Assembly: GCF_037975245.1 (NCBI RefSeq)
Contig: NC_092576.1
Location: 24,515,611 to 24,579,610, forward strand
Direction of reading: 5' to 3'
Source of the DNA: Apostichopus japonicus
Lineage: Eukaryota > Echinodermata > Holothuroidea > Aspidochirotida > Stichopodidae
Length of the DNA: 64,000 nt
In this document: positions 10,301-38,356 of the stretch, in pieces
Layout of the letters: each line of letters opens with the position of its first letter
Numbering within the stretch: position 1 is the first letter of the stretch
Program-made: the position numbers and the translations under genes
The notes under the pieces: generated by a model
Databases searched by the model: none
The model's input: the letters and a program-made list of their open reading frames with translations, nothing else
What the model was told of the DNA's origin: nothing

Positions 10301-11567
10301 TATAAAGTTTTTTAATTAGTTATTGAATATTGCTATCTCCCCGCTATAGGATATGTTCCTAGATTTCCTTCACCAAGTAACATTTTGAAAGGAGGATAGG
10401 CCTATACAGTGACCCCCGTTATTTATGTAAAACTAAATATTACTCGATATACTAAATCGGTCCCTTCGTCGGTCAGTCGGGGTACAAACGTTCAGTCGGG
10501 GGGGGGGGGTTGCTTTGTATGCAGTCGGGGAGATGGTTTTGTATTCCGTCGGGGTCGATTTCTATTCAGTCGGGGTCGATTTCTATTCAGTCGGAAAGCA
10601 TTGTACCAGTCCAACGGATTCCCGAGGTCGCCCTGAAGGCTTGAATCCAGAGGGTGTGGGTGGTTGTGTACGCTACCATCCATAGTTTCAGCCTCACTCA
10701 AACATTAGCAAGTATATATATGTACTATGCATAACTTTGCGTTTAGATCAAAACTATAGACCTATTTTATAGCCTAATAATGCACCATTTCACGTATAAG
10801 TTCTTATGTTTCATTACGTGATGAGGAGGGCTTCCCGACTCCCTTACATGGGATCGCGTGGGACCCCAAGGTCCTCACTCCTTTATAAATTCCTATATTC
10901 CGTCTTTGACCCTTCCCAACCAGGTTCATGCCCTGACCTAAATCAGTCGGGGAATTTAGAGCCACCCACACAACTACAAAACCCCACCACCTTTGAAATC
11001 CTGTGCACGTTAACAATTGATTCAGTGCCATAAAGGGTGCCAATATTTTCTGTCTGTGTGTCCCTATAATTAGTATTAGTTAATTACTGCTGGCATTTGC
11101 CAATGTCTACTCCGTTTTCGCACAATATTTTTCATATTAATTTAGCCATATTTACTACGTGCATGACTAAACAAACGTTAAGCATTGTTACAATTTTCTT
11201 AGCCGCATTTTCTATATCCTTTTTTATTTTTTGGGACAACTCTATTTGTAATTGTATCTTTTGGTTAATTGTTTATTGTTTTCCTTTTCTTTTGTTCAGA
11301 GAATATCCGGTAATTTGACATTGTTATGGTTGGAAGCTTAATGGTATAACCTTGACGTCCATCTGTTTACCTGAAAAAAAATTAAACCCATACAGAAGAT
11401 TTAAGAGTTCTTGCACAAAATAAAGCACGAAATTGATATACTGCAGCTAGGGATTTTCGTCAGTCAAGTAATTAGTATATAAACTTAGATCCAAACCCTG
11501 TCCTCAACAATTCATATCCATTCCCAGTAAACACCTTTAGGTAGCAATGCACTGCTTTTTTTCGATT
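10301..11567. other. No gene seen
   Basis: Unassigned sequence. Near 10492-10590 a G-rich stretch has short repeats of CAGTCGGGG and TCGATTTCTATT. The frame at 11097-11318 is hydrophobic only because of T-rich composition. No domain was recognised. Confidence 0.4.
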
Positions 11568-12202
11568 ACCGAGTACTTCCGAGTACTTTAGGTTTCGAGT
11601 GCCACTTACGAACGTCCGAGTACCGCCTTTCAGGCTCCGAGTACCGCCGAATACAGCATCTTAGAATCTTAGTACCGAGTACTTCCGAGTACTTTAGGTT
11701 TCGAGTGCCAATTACGAACGTCCGAGTACCGCCTTTTGACTCCGAGAACCGCCGAATACAGCATCTTAGAATCTGAGTACCGAGTACTTCCGAGTACATT
11801 AGGTTTCGAGTGCCAATTACGAAAGTCCGAGTACCGCCTTTTAGACTCCGAGAACCGCCGAATGCAGCATCTTAGAATCTGAGTACCGAGTACTTCCGAG
11901 TACATAAGGTTTCGAATGCCAATTACGAAAGTCCGACTACCGCCTTTTAGACCCCGAGTACCGCTGAATACAGCATCTTAGAACCTGAGTACCGAGTACT
12001 TCCGAGTACTTTAGGTTTCGAGTGCCAATTACGAAAGTCCGACTACCGCCTTTGAGACCCCGAGTACCGCTGAATGCAGCATCTTAGAATCTGAGTACCG
12101 AGTACTTCCGAGTACTTTAGGTTTCGAGTGCCAATTACGAACGTTCGAGTATCGCCTTTGAGACGCCGAGAGCCGCCGAATACAGCATCTTAGAATATGA
12201 GT
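11568..12202. repeat. 106-bp satellite array, six units
   Basis: ACCGAGTACTTCCGAGTAC recurs at 11568, 11673, 11779, 11885, 11991 and 12097, with a decayed end at 12203. Spacing is 105, then 106, 106, 106, 106 and 106 bp. Each unit also holds CAGCATCTTAGAATCTGAG and internal repeats of CCGAGTAC. The period is not divisible by three, so the minus-strand frames through it are not protein genes. Confidence 0.95.
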
Positions 12203-12784
12203 ACCGAGAACTTGTTCATCCGAGTACTTTCCAAATACTTTTGATTTATTGAATGTACAAGAACCTTAAGCTATTGGTGCCCGCTGATGAACATATGAAA
12301 CAAACGATGTAACTTAGTTGACTGAGTTGACATGTCTCAGATCTCGTAAATGTTTGCCATATTCAGAATATCTTAAGATACTAGGACAGGAAAATTGACA
12401 ACTGCTCTAAGATGACTAACTTAAACGGTCGGTTAATCGGGCTTTATACGGACGAAGCCCATTACTTCCAGCTCACAGGTCTCACCTACCCCTTGCAGAC
12501 CAGGCGCTATAGAAGTTACGAGGAACAGTTTGTGTGTGTGTTTAACTGCAGTGGCTATCCGAGCATTGTTCGAAAAATCAACCGACCAACAAAAGCGGCA
12601 ATTTGCTACATATAAATACAACTGTGCATTGTTTATTGGCTTCAGCGTACAGGGCCTCTGGAAGCTGCAGCAATTTTAGATAGTTTTTGTCCACCTTTGT
12701 AGCGAATTCTGAGAACAAAGAAACTGTCAGAACGCGGAATTACACCTTACATTTCTCTGGAATGTATTATCAGGACCCTGGTGG
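12203..12784. other. No gene seen
   Basis: Unassigned sequence between two tandem arrays. Both strands have an open frame of about 65 codons near 12412-12621, but neither shows a known domain. Confidence 0.4.
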
Positions 12785-13260
12785 ATATCTCAAGAAGAGA
12801 AGCTTGGACCAATCTCTTATTTGGTATGTCGAAGCATGGAGGTAAAACAGAGTTTTACCTCCATGGTCGAAGTACCACATTGAGAAGAATAAGCCTATTG
12901 CTTATAGAGGAGGTCAAATGTCATTTGGGGCCAACCGCAGGGGTAAGGTTTTGAAAACATTGTAAAACACGATATCTCAAGAAGAGAAGTTTGGACCAAT
13001 CTCATATTTGGTGTGTCGAAGTACCACATTTAGAAGAATGCCTATTGTTTATAGAGGAGGTCAAATGTCATTTGGGGCCAGTCGCAGGGGTAAGGTTTTG
13101 AAAACCTTGTAAAACACGATATCTCAAGAAGGTACGCTTGGACCAATCTCATATTTAGTATGCAGTTGTGACACGTTAAATACGAGAGGCCTATTGTTTC
13201 TTGTGGAGGTCAAATGTCATTTGGAGTCCCCATGGGTCAAAATGTGGAAACCTTGTATGA
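12785..13260. repeat. 147-bp tandem repeat, about three units
   Basis: Units start ATATCTCAAGAAG at 12785, 12972 and 13119 and contain GGTCAAATGTCATTTGG. The first spacing is 187 bp and the second 147 bp. Removing the 31-bp palindrome plus one 7-bp flank copy from unit 1 brings it to 149 bp, so the palindrome is a later insertion into the array. Confidence 0.85.
12835..12865. mobile_element. Ultra-short palindromic insertion, locus 4 (exact 7-bp duplication)
   Basis: A 31-bp perfect hairpin: 14-bp arms CATGGAGGTAAAAC / GTTTTACCTCCATG with the 3-nt loop AGA. Identical 7-bp flanks GTCGAAG lie at 12828-12834 and 12866-12872. The neighbouring tandem unit reads TGTCGAAGTACCACA with a single GTCGAAG and no hairpin, so the empty site is visible 190 bp away. 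Confidence 0.85.
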
Positions 13261-14310
13261 TAATCTACCGTATCTCCCACCGACCAGCCTATTAGATAAC
13301 ATTGCGTTACGCCTCATTGGAATAGGAGAGGCTGCTGGCAAATGGAAATTAGCTTAAGGGCATCCGTAGATATGAATCATCACGAAGTCTCGATCCCAAA
13401 GTGTATCGCTAACTTACACTGTTGCATATAAGCCTGTGCATTAAGGTGTGTAATGAAACGTTGTACTTTTGTACATGCTTAATGTATATTGGAATGGACG
13501 ATATCATTGTGAATACTTGGTAGCCTATATTGTTGAAGTTTTCCGTTGTATTTCGAAATTGTCCGAGATTCAGTGCCAAATAAAAACTTCAGGTTTGGAT
13601 GTAGTAACGTTGGGGAAATGACCATGCGCCGTTTACGAAAGTTAACTTCTGTCGCCTAGTTAGATGTACTAGAGGCAAACCAGACGCAAAGTCTTGGGGA
13701 CCAGGGAGTAAAATTCGCCCGGCGCCTGCTTAATGTACGGCTTGTATGTGTACCACATTGAGTAGAAGCCTGTAGGCTTTGGTAGAGATCAATATGTATA
13801 CTGAATACAAGAAAAGTTTCCATCTCGGTCATCAGCTGCCAATGTGAATATTGTTTGTCATATCTTAATGCTTTTTGCTGTACTACTTAGTTTGAAGTAT
13901 GTTGTTCATCTTGGCTGTACCCTACAGCCTAGTGTGTTAAATTTATTTAAGATGATTCATGTAGCATTATTGACACCACACTGCACTGTTACTGTCTGGT
14001 TACACAAACGACTGGCTGTTAGTACTATAGCTATAACGTACATGAACTTGAAGCTGCTATGTACGTAGAACGAGATCACGGCGCTTAGGCCATGATTTCA
14101 TGAGTCAACAATTTGAGGTTTTTTTTTTTTTCAGAGGACTCGAAAATGGTTCAGTTTACTGGTTTTCAATGCAAACACTTTGACATTTGTTGCCACCTTT
14201 AATAGCTTCTGTGTAGGAGTTCTGACGTCAGCAGATTATCAACTATAATGAGATATGAACTAAAGTAACAGAACGTGTTGCGTTAGCTGCATTTGTAGTT
14301 TTGTAACACT
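13261..14310. other. No gene seen
   Basis: Unassigned sequence. The open frame at 13844-14068 shows no recognisable domain. Confidence 0.4.
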
Positions 14311-14580
14311 ATGTACGTATATGTATGTATGTGTGTATATATGTATGTATTTTAGATCCTCCTATACAAGCAGGAACTCGCGAAGAAGCCATCGTTGGCT
14401 TATCAAAGCCGCAAGCTGACCGAAGCCAGTCTCTTACATTCACATTTTAGCGTCCATGATTATGAATTGTCAATTGTCAACAACTCTGTAACTGGACGAC
14501 ATACATTAATCTTGGAGTGACTTGAACTCGGGACCTTATGATTGGATGGCACCGGCGTTCACCACTGAGCTAACACTCTT
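14311..14580 (-). mobile_element. tRNA-derived SINE (family B), copy 2
   Basis: Same family as 10045-10300. The minus-strand head has A-box-like TTAGCTCAGTGGTGAACGCC and B-box-like GAGTTCAAGTCACTCC. The tail is (TATGTATG)n-like on the plus strand at the left edge. No coding capacity; mobilisation would depend on a partner LINE. Confidence 0.82.
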
Positions 14581-15090
14581 TGGGAGTTTACTTTGGGTTT
14601 ACTTTCGGAGTTTACAACGGGGAGTTCACTTTGATTCAAAAGCCCCTTTTTTACAGAAAGTGTTTTCTCAACTTAAAAATCGTCTTGAATGAAACTTAGC
14701 AAACGTGTCTTGTTTAATGAACTCTAACATTAACAAGAAGTCCACAATCCTTGGATATAAGAAACAGCTGCCCTAATGTGTAAAGGCATGTGCACCTAGC
14801 TGCCTGTGTGTAGGTGGCGACGAAACTAGGCCGTTTGCTCGGGCCCGAGAACAAAGTGCTGGGACCGCATAACCAACGCGAAGCCATTCAGCTGCGGGCC
14901 GTATGCCTGCGAACGTTGATATTAAACAAATAGACAAAACGAACAAGACGGGCCCGCCATATACCCCATAGGGTCCCGCCATGTACCCCTTAGGGTCCAT
15001 CGATTATCAATCTACATATAGACGGACCCCTTCTTAATTCCTACCAAGATAGTATTAAGGAAGCAAATAACCCTGAGAGTGTCACAGCCG
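14581..15090. other. No gene seen
   Basis: Unassigned sequence. A short repeated motif (GCCATATACCCCATAGGGTCC and a close copy) occurs near 14955-15000. Confidence 0.4.
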
Positions 15091-16300
15091 TATGGAAAGC
15101 CGTTTTAACATTTAATAAGGAATTTCAGATATCTCGAAATAATTTCAGATATCTCAAATTAAATTACAGATATCTCCAATTTATTTAAGATATCTACAAA
15201 TAATTGCAGATATCTTAAAATCAATTTCAGATATCTCGAAATACCAGGAAATTTCAGATATCTCGAAATACCAGGGAATTTCAGATATCTGAAATTGAAT
15301 TCGAGATATCTCGAATTCAATTTCAGATATCTCGAATTCAATTTCGGATATCTGAAATAGAATTTTGGATATCTCGAATTCAATTTCAGATATCTCGATT
15401 TCAATTTCAGATATCTGAAATAAAATTTCAGAAATCTGAAATTGAATTTCAGATATCTCGATATCATTTTCAGATATCTCGAATTCAATTTCAGATATCT
15501 CGAATTCAATTTCAGATATCTGAAATAGAATTTTAGATATCTCGAATTCAATTTCAGATATCTCGAATTCAATTACAGATATCTGAAATTTCCCGATTAA
15601 AATGGCTTTCCATACGTGCCATTTTAACATTTAATCGGAAATTTATGCATATGCATTTCAGATATCTCGAATTCAATTGCAGATATCTCGAATTCAATTT
15701 CAGATATCTCGAATTAGAATTGCAGATATCTTGAATTCAATTTCAGGTATCTCGAATTCAATTTCAGATATCTCGAATTAAATTTAAGATATCTGAAATA
15801 GAATTTCAGATATCTCGAATTCAATTTCGGATATCTCGAATTCAATTTCAGATATCTCGAATTCAATTTCAGATATCTGAATTAGAATTTCAGATATCTC
15901 GAAATCTATTTTAGATACCTCGAATTCAATTTCAGATATCTCGAATTCAATTTCAGATATCTGAAATAAGAAACAATTTCAGATATCTAAAATTCCCGAT
16001 TAAATGTTAAAATGGCTTTCCATACAGCCGGGCGTATGGAAAGCCATTTTAATATTTAATCGGGAATTTTAGATATCTTAAATTGTTTCGTATTTTAGAT
16101 ATCTAAAATTCTATTTCAGATATCTGAAATTGAATTCGAGATATCTGAAATTGAATTCGAGATATCTGAAATTGAATTCGAGATATCTGAAATTCAATTT
16201 CAGATTTCTGAAATTGAATTGCAGATATCTCGAATTCAATTTCAGATATCTCGAATTTAATTTCAGATATCTCGAATTCAATTTCCTGTATTTTCCGCTT
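15091..16300. repeat. Foldback elements filled with a 21-bp AGATATCTCGAATTC repeat
   Basis: The interior is a near-continuous array of about 21-bp units carrying the palindromes GATATC and GAATTC in both orientations. Three blocks are bounded by the inverted end GTATGGAAAGCCATTTTAA followed by (C/T)ATTTAATCGGGAATTT: block ends occur near 15091, 15618, 15990-16020 and 16029-16075. At 15985-16075 two ends face each other around AGCCGGGC, forming an inverted repeat with arms of about 45 bp. Because 21 is divisible by three, long minus-strand frames of Glu-Ile-Ser heptads arise; they are not genes. Confidence 0.9.
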
Positions 16301-16504
16301 TAATTTTCCGCTGTATATGCAAAGGATTAAAAAAAACAAACATGATGACTGTTTCCATAGATTACAAAGAGAGGGAATGATTTTAGGAAAAGTATGATAC
16401 ATCTATAAATCATAACATAAATTAATATGACACATTGAATATATTTCTGACATGGGGAGTACAAACACACTCTCTTGAATGGGTATTGAATAGGCCAAAT
16501 GTGT

Positions 16505-16792
<288 letters not shown>

Positions 16793-17088
16793 GTCACAGT
16801 CTGTTGCCTTGTCTGTTGATTACTTGTTGTTTATATGGTTCTTCAATCCGTGTTGCAGGGGCGCTCTCCGGCCGACTGCGCATGTCCTGGGGTGACTCTA
16901 TATCTCTATATCTATATCTATATTTAAACTAACCATTGTGCGGTACTGTAATTTGAAGAATTCCACATCTGGGAATATTTGCCAGGCAGGACAGCACGGG
17001 ATTGCTGCCGAGCTCACAAATCATAAATACGAACAGGTTTAAATAACGATGAATAGATTTTACGTATAGAAATTGTGCATCAACCGTT

Positions 17089-17090
<2 letters not shown>

Positions 17091-17169
<79 letters not shown>

Positions 17170-17172
17170 ATT

Positions 17173-17256
<84 letters not shown>
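17091..17256. repeat. (TA)n microsatellite, left flank of the hammerhead pair
   Basis: About 165 bp of near-pure TA. It ends where the left arm of the inverted hammerhead element starts. A second tract (17583-17667) lies just beyond the right arm. Confidence 0.96.
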
Positions 17257-17259
<3 letters not shown>

Positions 17260-17293
17260 AATCAATAAAGAATAACACACCAGAAAAATTCCA

Positions 17294-17335
17294 CTTCACG
17301 ACCGGTTTCGTCCTTTTGGGACTCATCAGGCGAAG
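17294..17335 (-). ncRNA. Hammerhead ribozyme (minus strand)
   Basis: The minus strand reads CTTCGC (stem I), CTGATGA (core), GTCC-CAAAA-GGAC (stem II), GAAA (core), a 2-bp stem III ACCGGT, cleavage triplet GTC, then GTGAAG closing stem I with one G-U pair. All invariant core nucleotides are present. The very short stem III is the form known from animal retroelement hammerheads. Confidence 0.9.
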
Positions 17336-17465
17336 GTAGGAATCGAACCACGGATCTTCGTGTTACGAACCTAAGCCCGTACCACTCGACCGGAGTGATT
17401 CTACTGATGTGTTAAAGCGTATAAATTGGCTTTGACTAACTTTCGATCCGGGGTTCGATTCCTAC

Positions 17466-17507
17466 CTTCGCCTGATGAGTCCCAAAAGGACGAAACCGGT
17501 CGTGAAG
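17466..17507 (+). ncRNA. Hammerhead ribozyme (plus strand)
   Basis: Stem I is CTTCGC (17466-17471) pairing with GTGAAG (17502-17507). Core CTGATGA is at 17472-17478. Stem II is GTCC/GGAC with loop CAAAA (17479-17491). The GAAA core is 17492-17495. Stem III is AC/GT with a 2-nt loop, and the predicted cleavage follows C17501. The 42 nt are identical to the minus-strand copy at 17294-17335. Confidence 0.92.
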
Positions 17508-17580
17508 TGGATTTTTTCTGGTGCGTTATTCTTTATTGATTTACTATATATCTGTCATACCACTTGCTACACATTCATTT

Positions 17581-17582
<2 letters not shown>

Positions 17583-17665
<83 letters not shown>

Positions 17666-17667
17666 TA
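17583..17667. repeat. (TA)n microsatellite, right flank of the hammerhead pair
   Basis: About 85 bp of TA repeats just outside the right arm of the inverted element. Confidence 0.95.
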
Positions 17668-19560
17668 TTTTAGGATTCGTCTCTGGCACCCGAGATAGTT
17701 TGACCGCTCTACTTTTGGACCATTGTCTTCACAAGGTTGAATAAACCATCATGTAATCGATGATATATGTTTCCTGCATTTAAGACAATGAATAAAGTGA
17801 GACCAAGGGAAACTCAATACCACATAGCCTTAACTCTCACTGACATATTAAGGTTATATAGTAGCGACAAAAATAAGCTGATTGGTTAAAAAGGAGAACA
17901 GAACACCTGTCCATATGTTTATTTTTATTGAATAGCTAACCCGTCTCAGTCGTTAAAATTTTTCATCAAAGGTCAGCCAGAGGTCAAAAGGTCATTGACA
18001 TTCTATTATAAGCCAGATGTGTTGGTACAATAAGTACTCATACGGGAGCGTGTAGGACATCACATTTGACGACGTGGACGCATGGTAAAACGATTAAAAT
18101 ATCGAAAATCATTGTGTTCCTAGTCAAATATCTGAAATGATCGCTTTTACGAGATCCGCGCAAAACGGTAACAAAAGTCTGACATTTTCTCGCTTGCATA
18201 GTTGACATTTTGATGAGAAGTACTAAGTGTGTTAACCGGCTATTTTCAGATGATTACAGTAGTGCAATATGTACCAGTCGTCGATATAGTGTCCCTTCTA
18301 CACTTCCGTACAAAGCGGTTGGTCAAACCTCATGCAGAGAACTCATTTTCATTTGTTAGGGAGAAATTAATTTTGAACTTCAACAGCTTTTAAGTTTCCT
18401 AAAACGCGCACATGAGGTAACAAATTTAATAAACTGGTTAAAGGCGACCTTTATCATCATATATAATAACCTTGAATTGATTCAAACTAAGGAAAACAAG
18501 TCGCCCCTTAAGTTTCGGGCCTATTCATCTTAGATATCCATCGGCCAAATGAAACAAAAAATCCAATGTTTGTTTTGCAAACTGTTAAACGACAAACATT
18601 AATCCGACGCAGGATCGGGCAGGCGGATAGGCCCTCAAGTTGCGTTTATAACTGTGTATTAGGCTACATGTCGTGTCTAACATAATTACGTATAATGTCA
18701 GTCGTAGAATAAAGTTTTCCGTAGTAGATAGGGAGCCTCTCGAATGACACTAGAACTGCATTTTCCTGCAAATACGCAGTATTGTAGTGTGCGTGGAGTG
18801 CTTGGGATATTAGGAAGAACTTTTCGGTTGTTCATCGTGTATTTTTTTGGGCGGACCACACACCAAGGAGTAGGCCTATAGTAAATGTGACTTTACCAGG
18901 GAGTATCAATACAAAGTAAGGGCGCTTGTGCGCGCCGTGACAGGCTCAAAATAAGTTGCCTATACTCAGCTAGCCTCTGAAACTTCAAATAAATAGACTA
19001 TGGGGCAAGGCCGTTTTTCTTGCAGTTCCGTAGTCCAGTCAGAGGGGCAACTCAAAATTACTTTCAAATATTCACAAAAATTATATTATTCGTAAATCGG
19101 CTTTGTTCCACCAAAAATTTGCGCACGTTTTTTGAGTTATTCGGTAAACTTGGTACTATTTTTATTGCACGAAAGCATTTGGAAACTCTCTCTTTGAAAG
19201 GTAGGACTTAGTCCGTATACACCAATCGCAAAGTAGCATTACTGCATAATAGGCCTATATAGACTCTATATGAAACTTCGTCTAGCACGAGTACACTAAA
19301 CTGTAAACTGAATATATCGGTACATTCTTTGGTCTTTGGGCGGCCACAATGGTAGCGTAATATCCTTTATATTCCATTTCCACACAAGACAAAGATCTTT
19401 TGATGTCTGTGGCTTTTTATTATACAGAAATTTGAGGATCAGACGTGTAAAAGAAAGCTTGATCTGCCAACCAAATCGCCATTAAATGCCACGAAATTGT
19501 GTTCTCTCTATTATCTCCCAAATACGTGTGAAAACAACTCACCTTGACTATTTAATGAAG
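17668..19560. other. No gene seen
   Basis: About 1.9 kb of non-repetitive AT-rich sequence. I looked for exons on both strands and saw no conserved domain or long frame. It could hold regulatory sequence or an unrecognised exon. Confidence 0.4.
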
Positions 19561-19600
19561 CGCATGATAAATATATGTATATACAAATAAATATATATAG

Positions 19601-20140
<540 letters not shown>

Positions 20141-20300
20141 GTCCATAGCCTAGTGGTTAGGGTGTCCGCGTACAGAGCGGAAGGCCCGTGGTTCGAATCC
20201 CGGTGGAGGCTGAAAGTTTTTTCACTGTTCTTGATTTTCCAACTCATTACGATTTTCATTTATATATATTCATTTGCCTTTGTCGTTTACCTCCATTGCA
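20141..20300 (+). mobile_element. tRNA-derived SINE (family A), copy 2
   Basis: The head GTCCATAGCCTAGTGGTTAG (A box) and GTGGTTCGAATCCCGGTGG (B box) are well preserved. The body contains TTTTTTCACTGTTCTTGATT and CTCATTACGATTTTCATT, and the distal part CATTTGCCTTTGTCGTTTAC leads into TA repeats. It abuts copy 1 head to head at CTATGGAC|GTCCATAG, with no spacer. Confidence 0.88.
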
Positions 20301-20369
20301 TATATATATATATATATATATTTGTATATATGTATATTTATATATATGTATATTTATATATATTTCTTT

Positions 20370-21026
20370 CTTTCTTTGCAGAAAGGCGTCCATGGGGCAG
20401 GAGGGGAGAGGGCGAAAGAGGGAAGGACTAAATAAACGGGTTATGTCAAATTCCGGTGTTTATTCTCTGAAAGTACCTCTTTGTATAAGTCGCTATTATT
20501 TAGATTGTGATGATGATTTCAGATATACTTCATGTTCATATTCGGTGACTAATCAAACCATTCATAGCAAATAGTTTTCCTTAAAAATATGATTGATGCA
20601 CGATGATGAAAATCCCTATATATATAACATGTACTCATATGGAGAAATGGGGAATTATTTGTGATGAATTATGATGTTTAGTGCATTTAAGCACTTATTG
20701 TTTCATTTATTTAATGATTATGATGACGATTATTGTTATGATTATGATGATAAATTTATTTTCCTGTTGGGGGTTCGAAATCAACATGCTGCAGTCTTGA
20801 AATGATACGTTACATTTGTCGTACATCTTTGTCTATAATGAATATCACTCTTTGGCAACCACTGAGGATTATACCAATCTGCTGCATACGGCTGACAAAG
20901 ATGATTTCAATACTCGTGGCTTTCTGGTTTCAAATTTCGTGGATTAATAACGGCTCTGTTCAGTGTGTGCAGTCGTTCATTCCGCTAGGGACGTGTACTA
21001 TAACTCACTCACTCATTCATTGGGAT
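20370..21026. other. No gene seen; upstream of carbonic anhydrase copy 1
   Basis: Unassigned AT-rich sequence directly upstream of the duplicated block. It is not shared with the sequence upstream of copy 2, so the distal promoters of the two genes differ. Confidence 0.5.
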
Positions 21027-21164
21027 CACGTCATCGGTTAACCGATCTGGTCAAATCAAAACCAGTTCGTCTGCTCGGGAAGAGAACAGTCGCTAATAAG
21101 TTCTCATAAACGAAGGAAGCTTAAAGTAGTGTTCGGCACAGACTATAGATACCTGAGGAGAGTC
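21027..21164 (+). promoter_or_regulatory. Shared proximal promoter/5' UTR of carbonic anhydrase copy 1
   Basis: This 138-bp block upstream of the ATG is the only upstream sequence shared with copy 2 (49386-49522). It opens with CACGTCATCGG and the palindrome CGGTTAACCG, which contains a GTTAAC half-site of the HNF1 type. No TATA box is obvious. The transcription start is not determined. Confidence 0.45.
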
Positions 21165-37658
<16,494 letters not shown>

Positions 37659-38356
37659 GAAGAGTATTATTTTTTTTTTATTATCCTACAGCGTGGATCC
37701 TTTTAATCTATGGTTTTTTAATCTTCTTTATCATACATCTTAACTTACCTACGGGGTGACGGAGAAATGACTCATATCGATGCCGGGTTCTTAACATTAA
37801 GACCATTTTCTCATACGTATTAATATCTATAACTATATATATTGTGGCTTTGGTATAATAATCAATTCTATTTCTATGTGTCTGTTTTCATTACTTTATT
37901 TCTTTTCTTTATAGCTTCTTTCTTATTATCGTGCCAGAATATTGGCAAATGCTCTGTTGACGTCAGATTTGTTAATATATATTTGGTGCATGGTTACCTT
38001 GAACTTTGTTTTCTCTACTGAATATAAGTAAGGTATACTTTCTTTACAAATGTTACTTTCAGATAATCTACCTCATCAGGTGATGATTTTGATACACTAC
38101 AATTTGTATATGGTGAACTCTATTTTTTTGGGGGGGGGGAGGGGTGGGGTTGAGGGGGGCTTCAAGTGTTTCTCAACTGGAAACATTCTGACACACAAAA
38201 CTAGCCTAATAGTCTACACGTAATAACCCATAGAGCTATAGTAAACTTCAAAGCCGTATTCACGTCTTTATGTGTTCTGTGGGATGTGCAAGAATAACGC
38301 CAGTATTGTAGCACAGTATATTGCAAGAACAGTACAGTATGTTGCATGCATAGTGT
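37659..38356. other. 3' flank of CA copy 1; no further gene seen
   Basis: AT-rich sequence with no obvious AATAAA close to the stop. A T/G-rich run is near 38125-38160. From about 38270 a degenerate minisatellite starts. Confidence 0.45.

Larger units (their letters stand above)
17254..17549. mobile_element. Inverted pair of hammerhead repeats with a tRNA-like centre
   Basis: Two arms of about 95 bp (17254-17350 and 17450-17549) are inverted copies, each containing a complete hammerhead. Outer arm sequence is TAGTAAATCAATAAAGAATA at left and its reverse complement at right. The roughly 100-nt centre read on the minus strand has an A-box-like GGTCGAGTGGTACGGGC and B-box-like GTGGTTCGATTCCTACC running straight into the hammerhead. 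On the plus side only the B-box-like GGGGTTCGATTCCTACC precedes the right hammerhead. This tRNA-plus-hammerhead order is like the ribozyme-bearing SINEs of schistosomes; Penelope-like elements also carry such motifs. Confidence 0.8.

Noticed and set aside
11566-11905. Minus-strand frames with repeated YSEVLGTQILRCC
   Set aside because: They translate the 106-bp satellite; the period is not a multiple of three, so each frame drifts, and nothing supports a protein.
11568-12202. CRISPR array
   Set aside because: Units are contiguous tandem repeats without unique spacers, and the window is eukaryotic.
15159-15630. 137- and 149-codon minus-strand frames of repeated EISEIEF-type heptads
   Set aside because: A 21-bp satellite unit is divisible by three, which keeps frames open; no start context, domain or conservation, and the frames end with the array.
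20141-20210. Functional tRNA gene
   Set aside because: A and B boxes are present but a full cloverleaf with a 7-bp acceptor stem is not; it is repeated with the same 3' body, so it is a SINE head.
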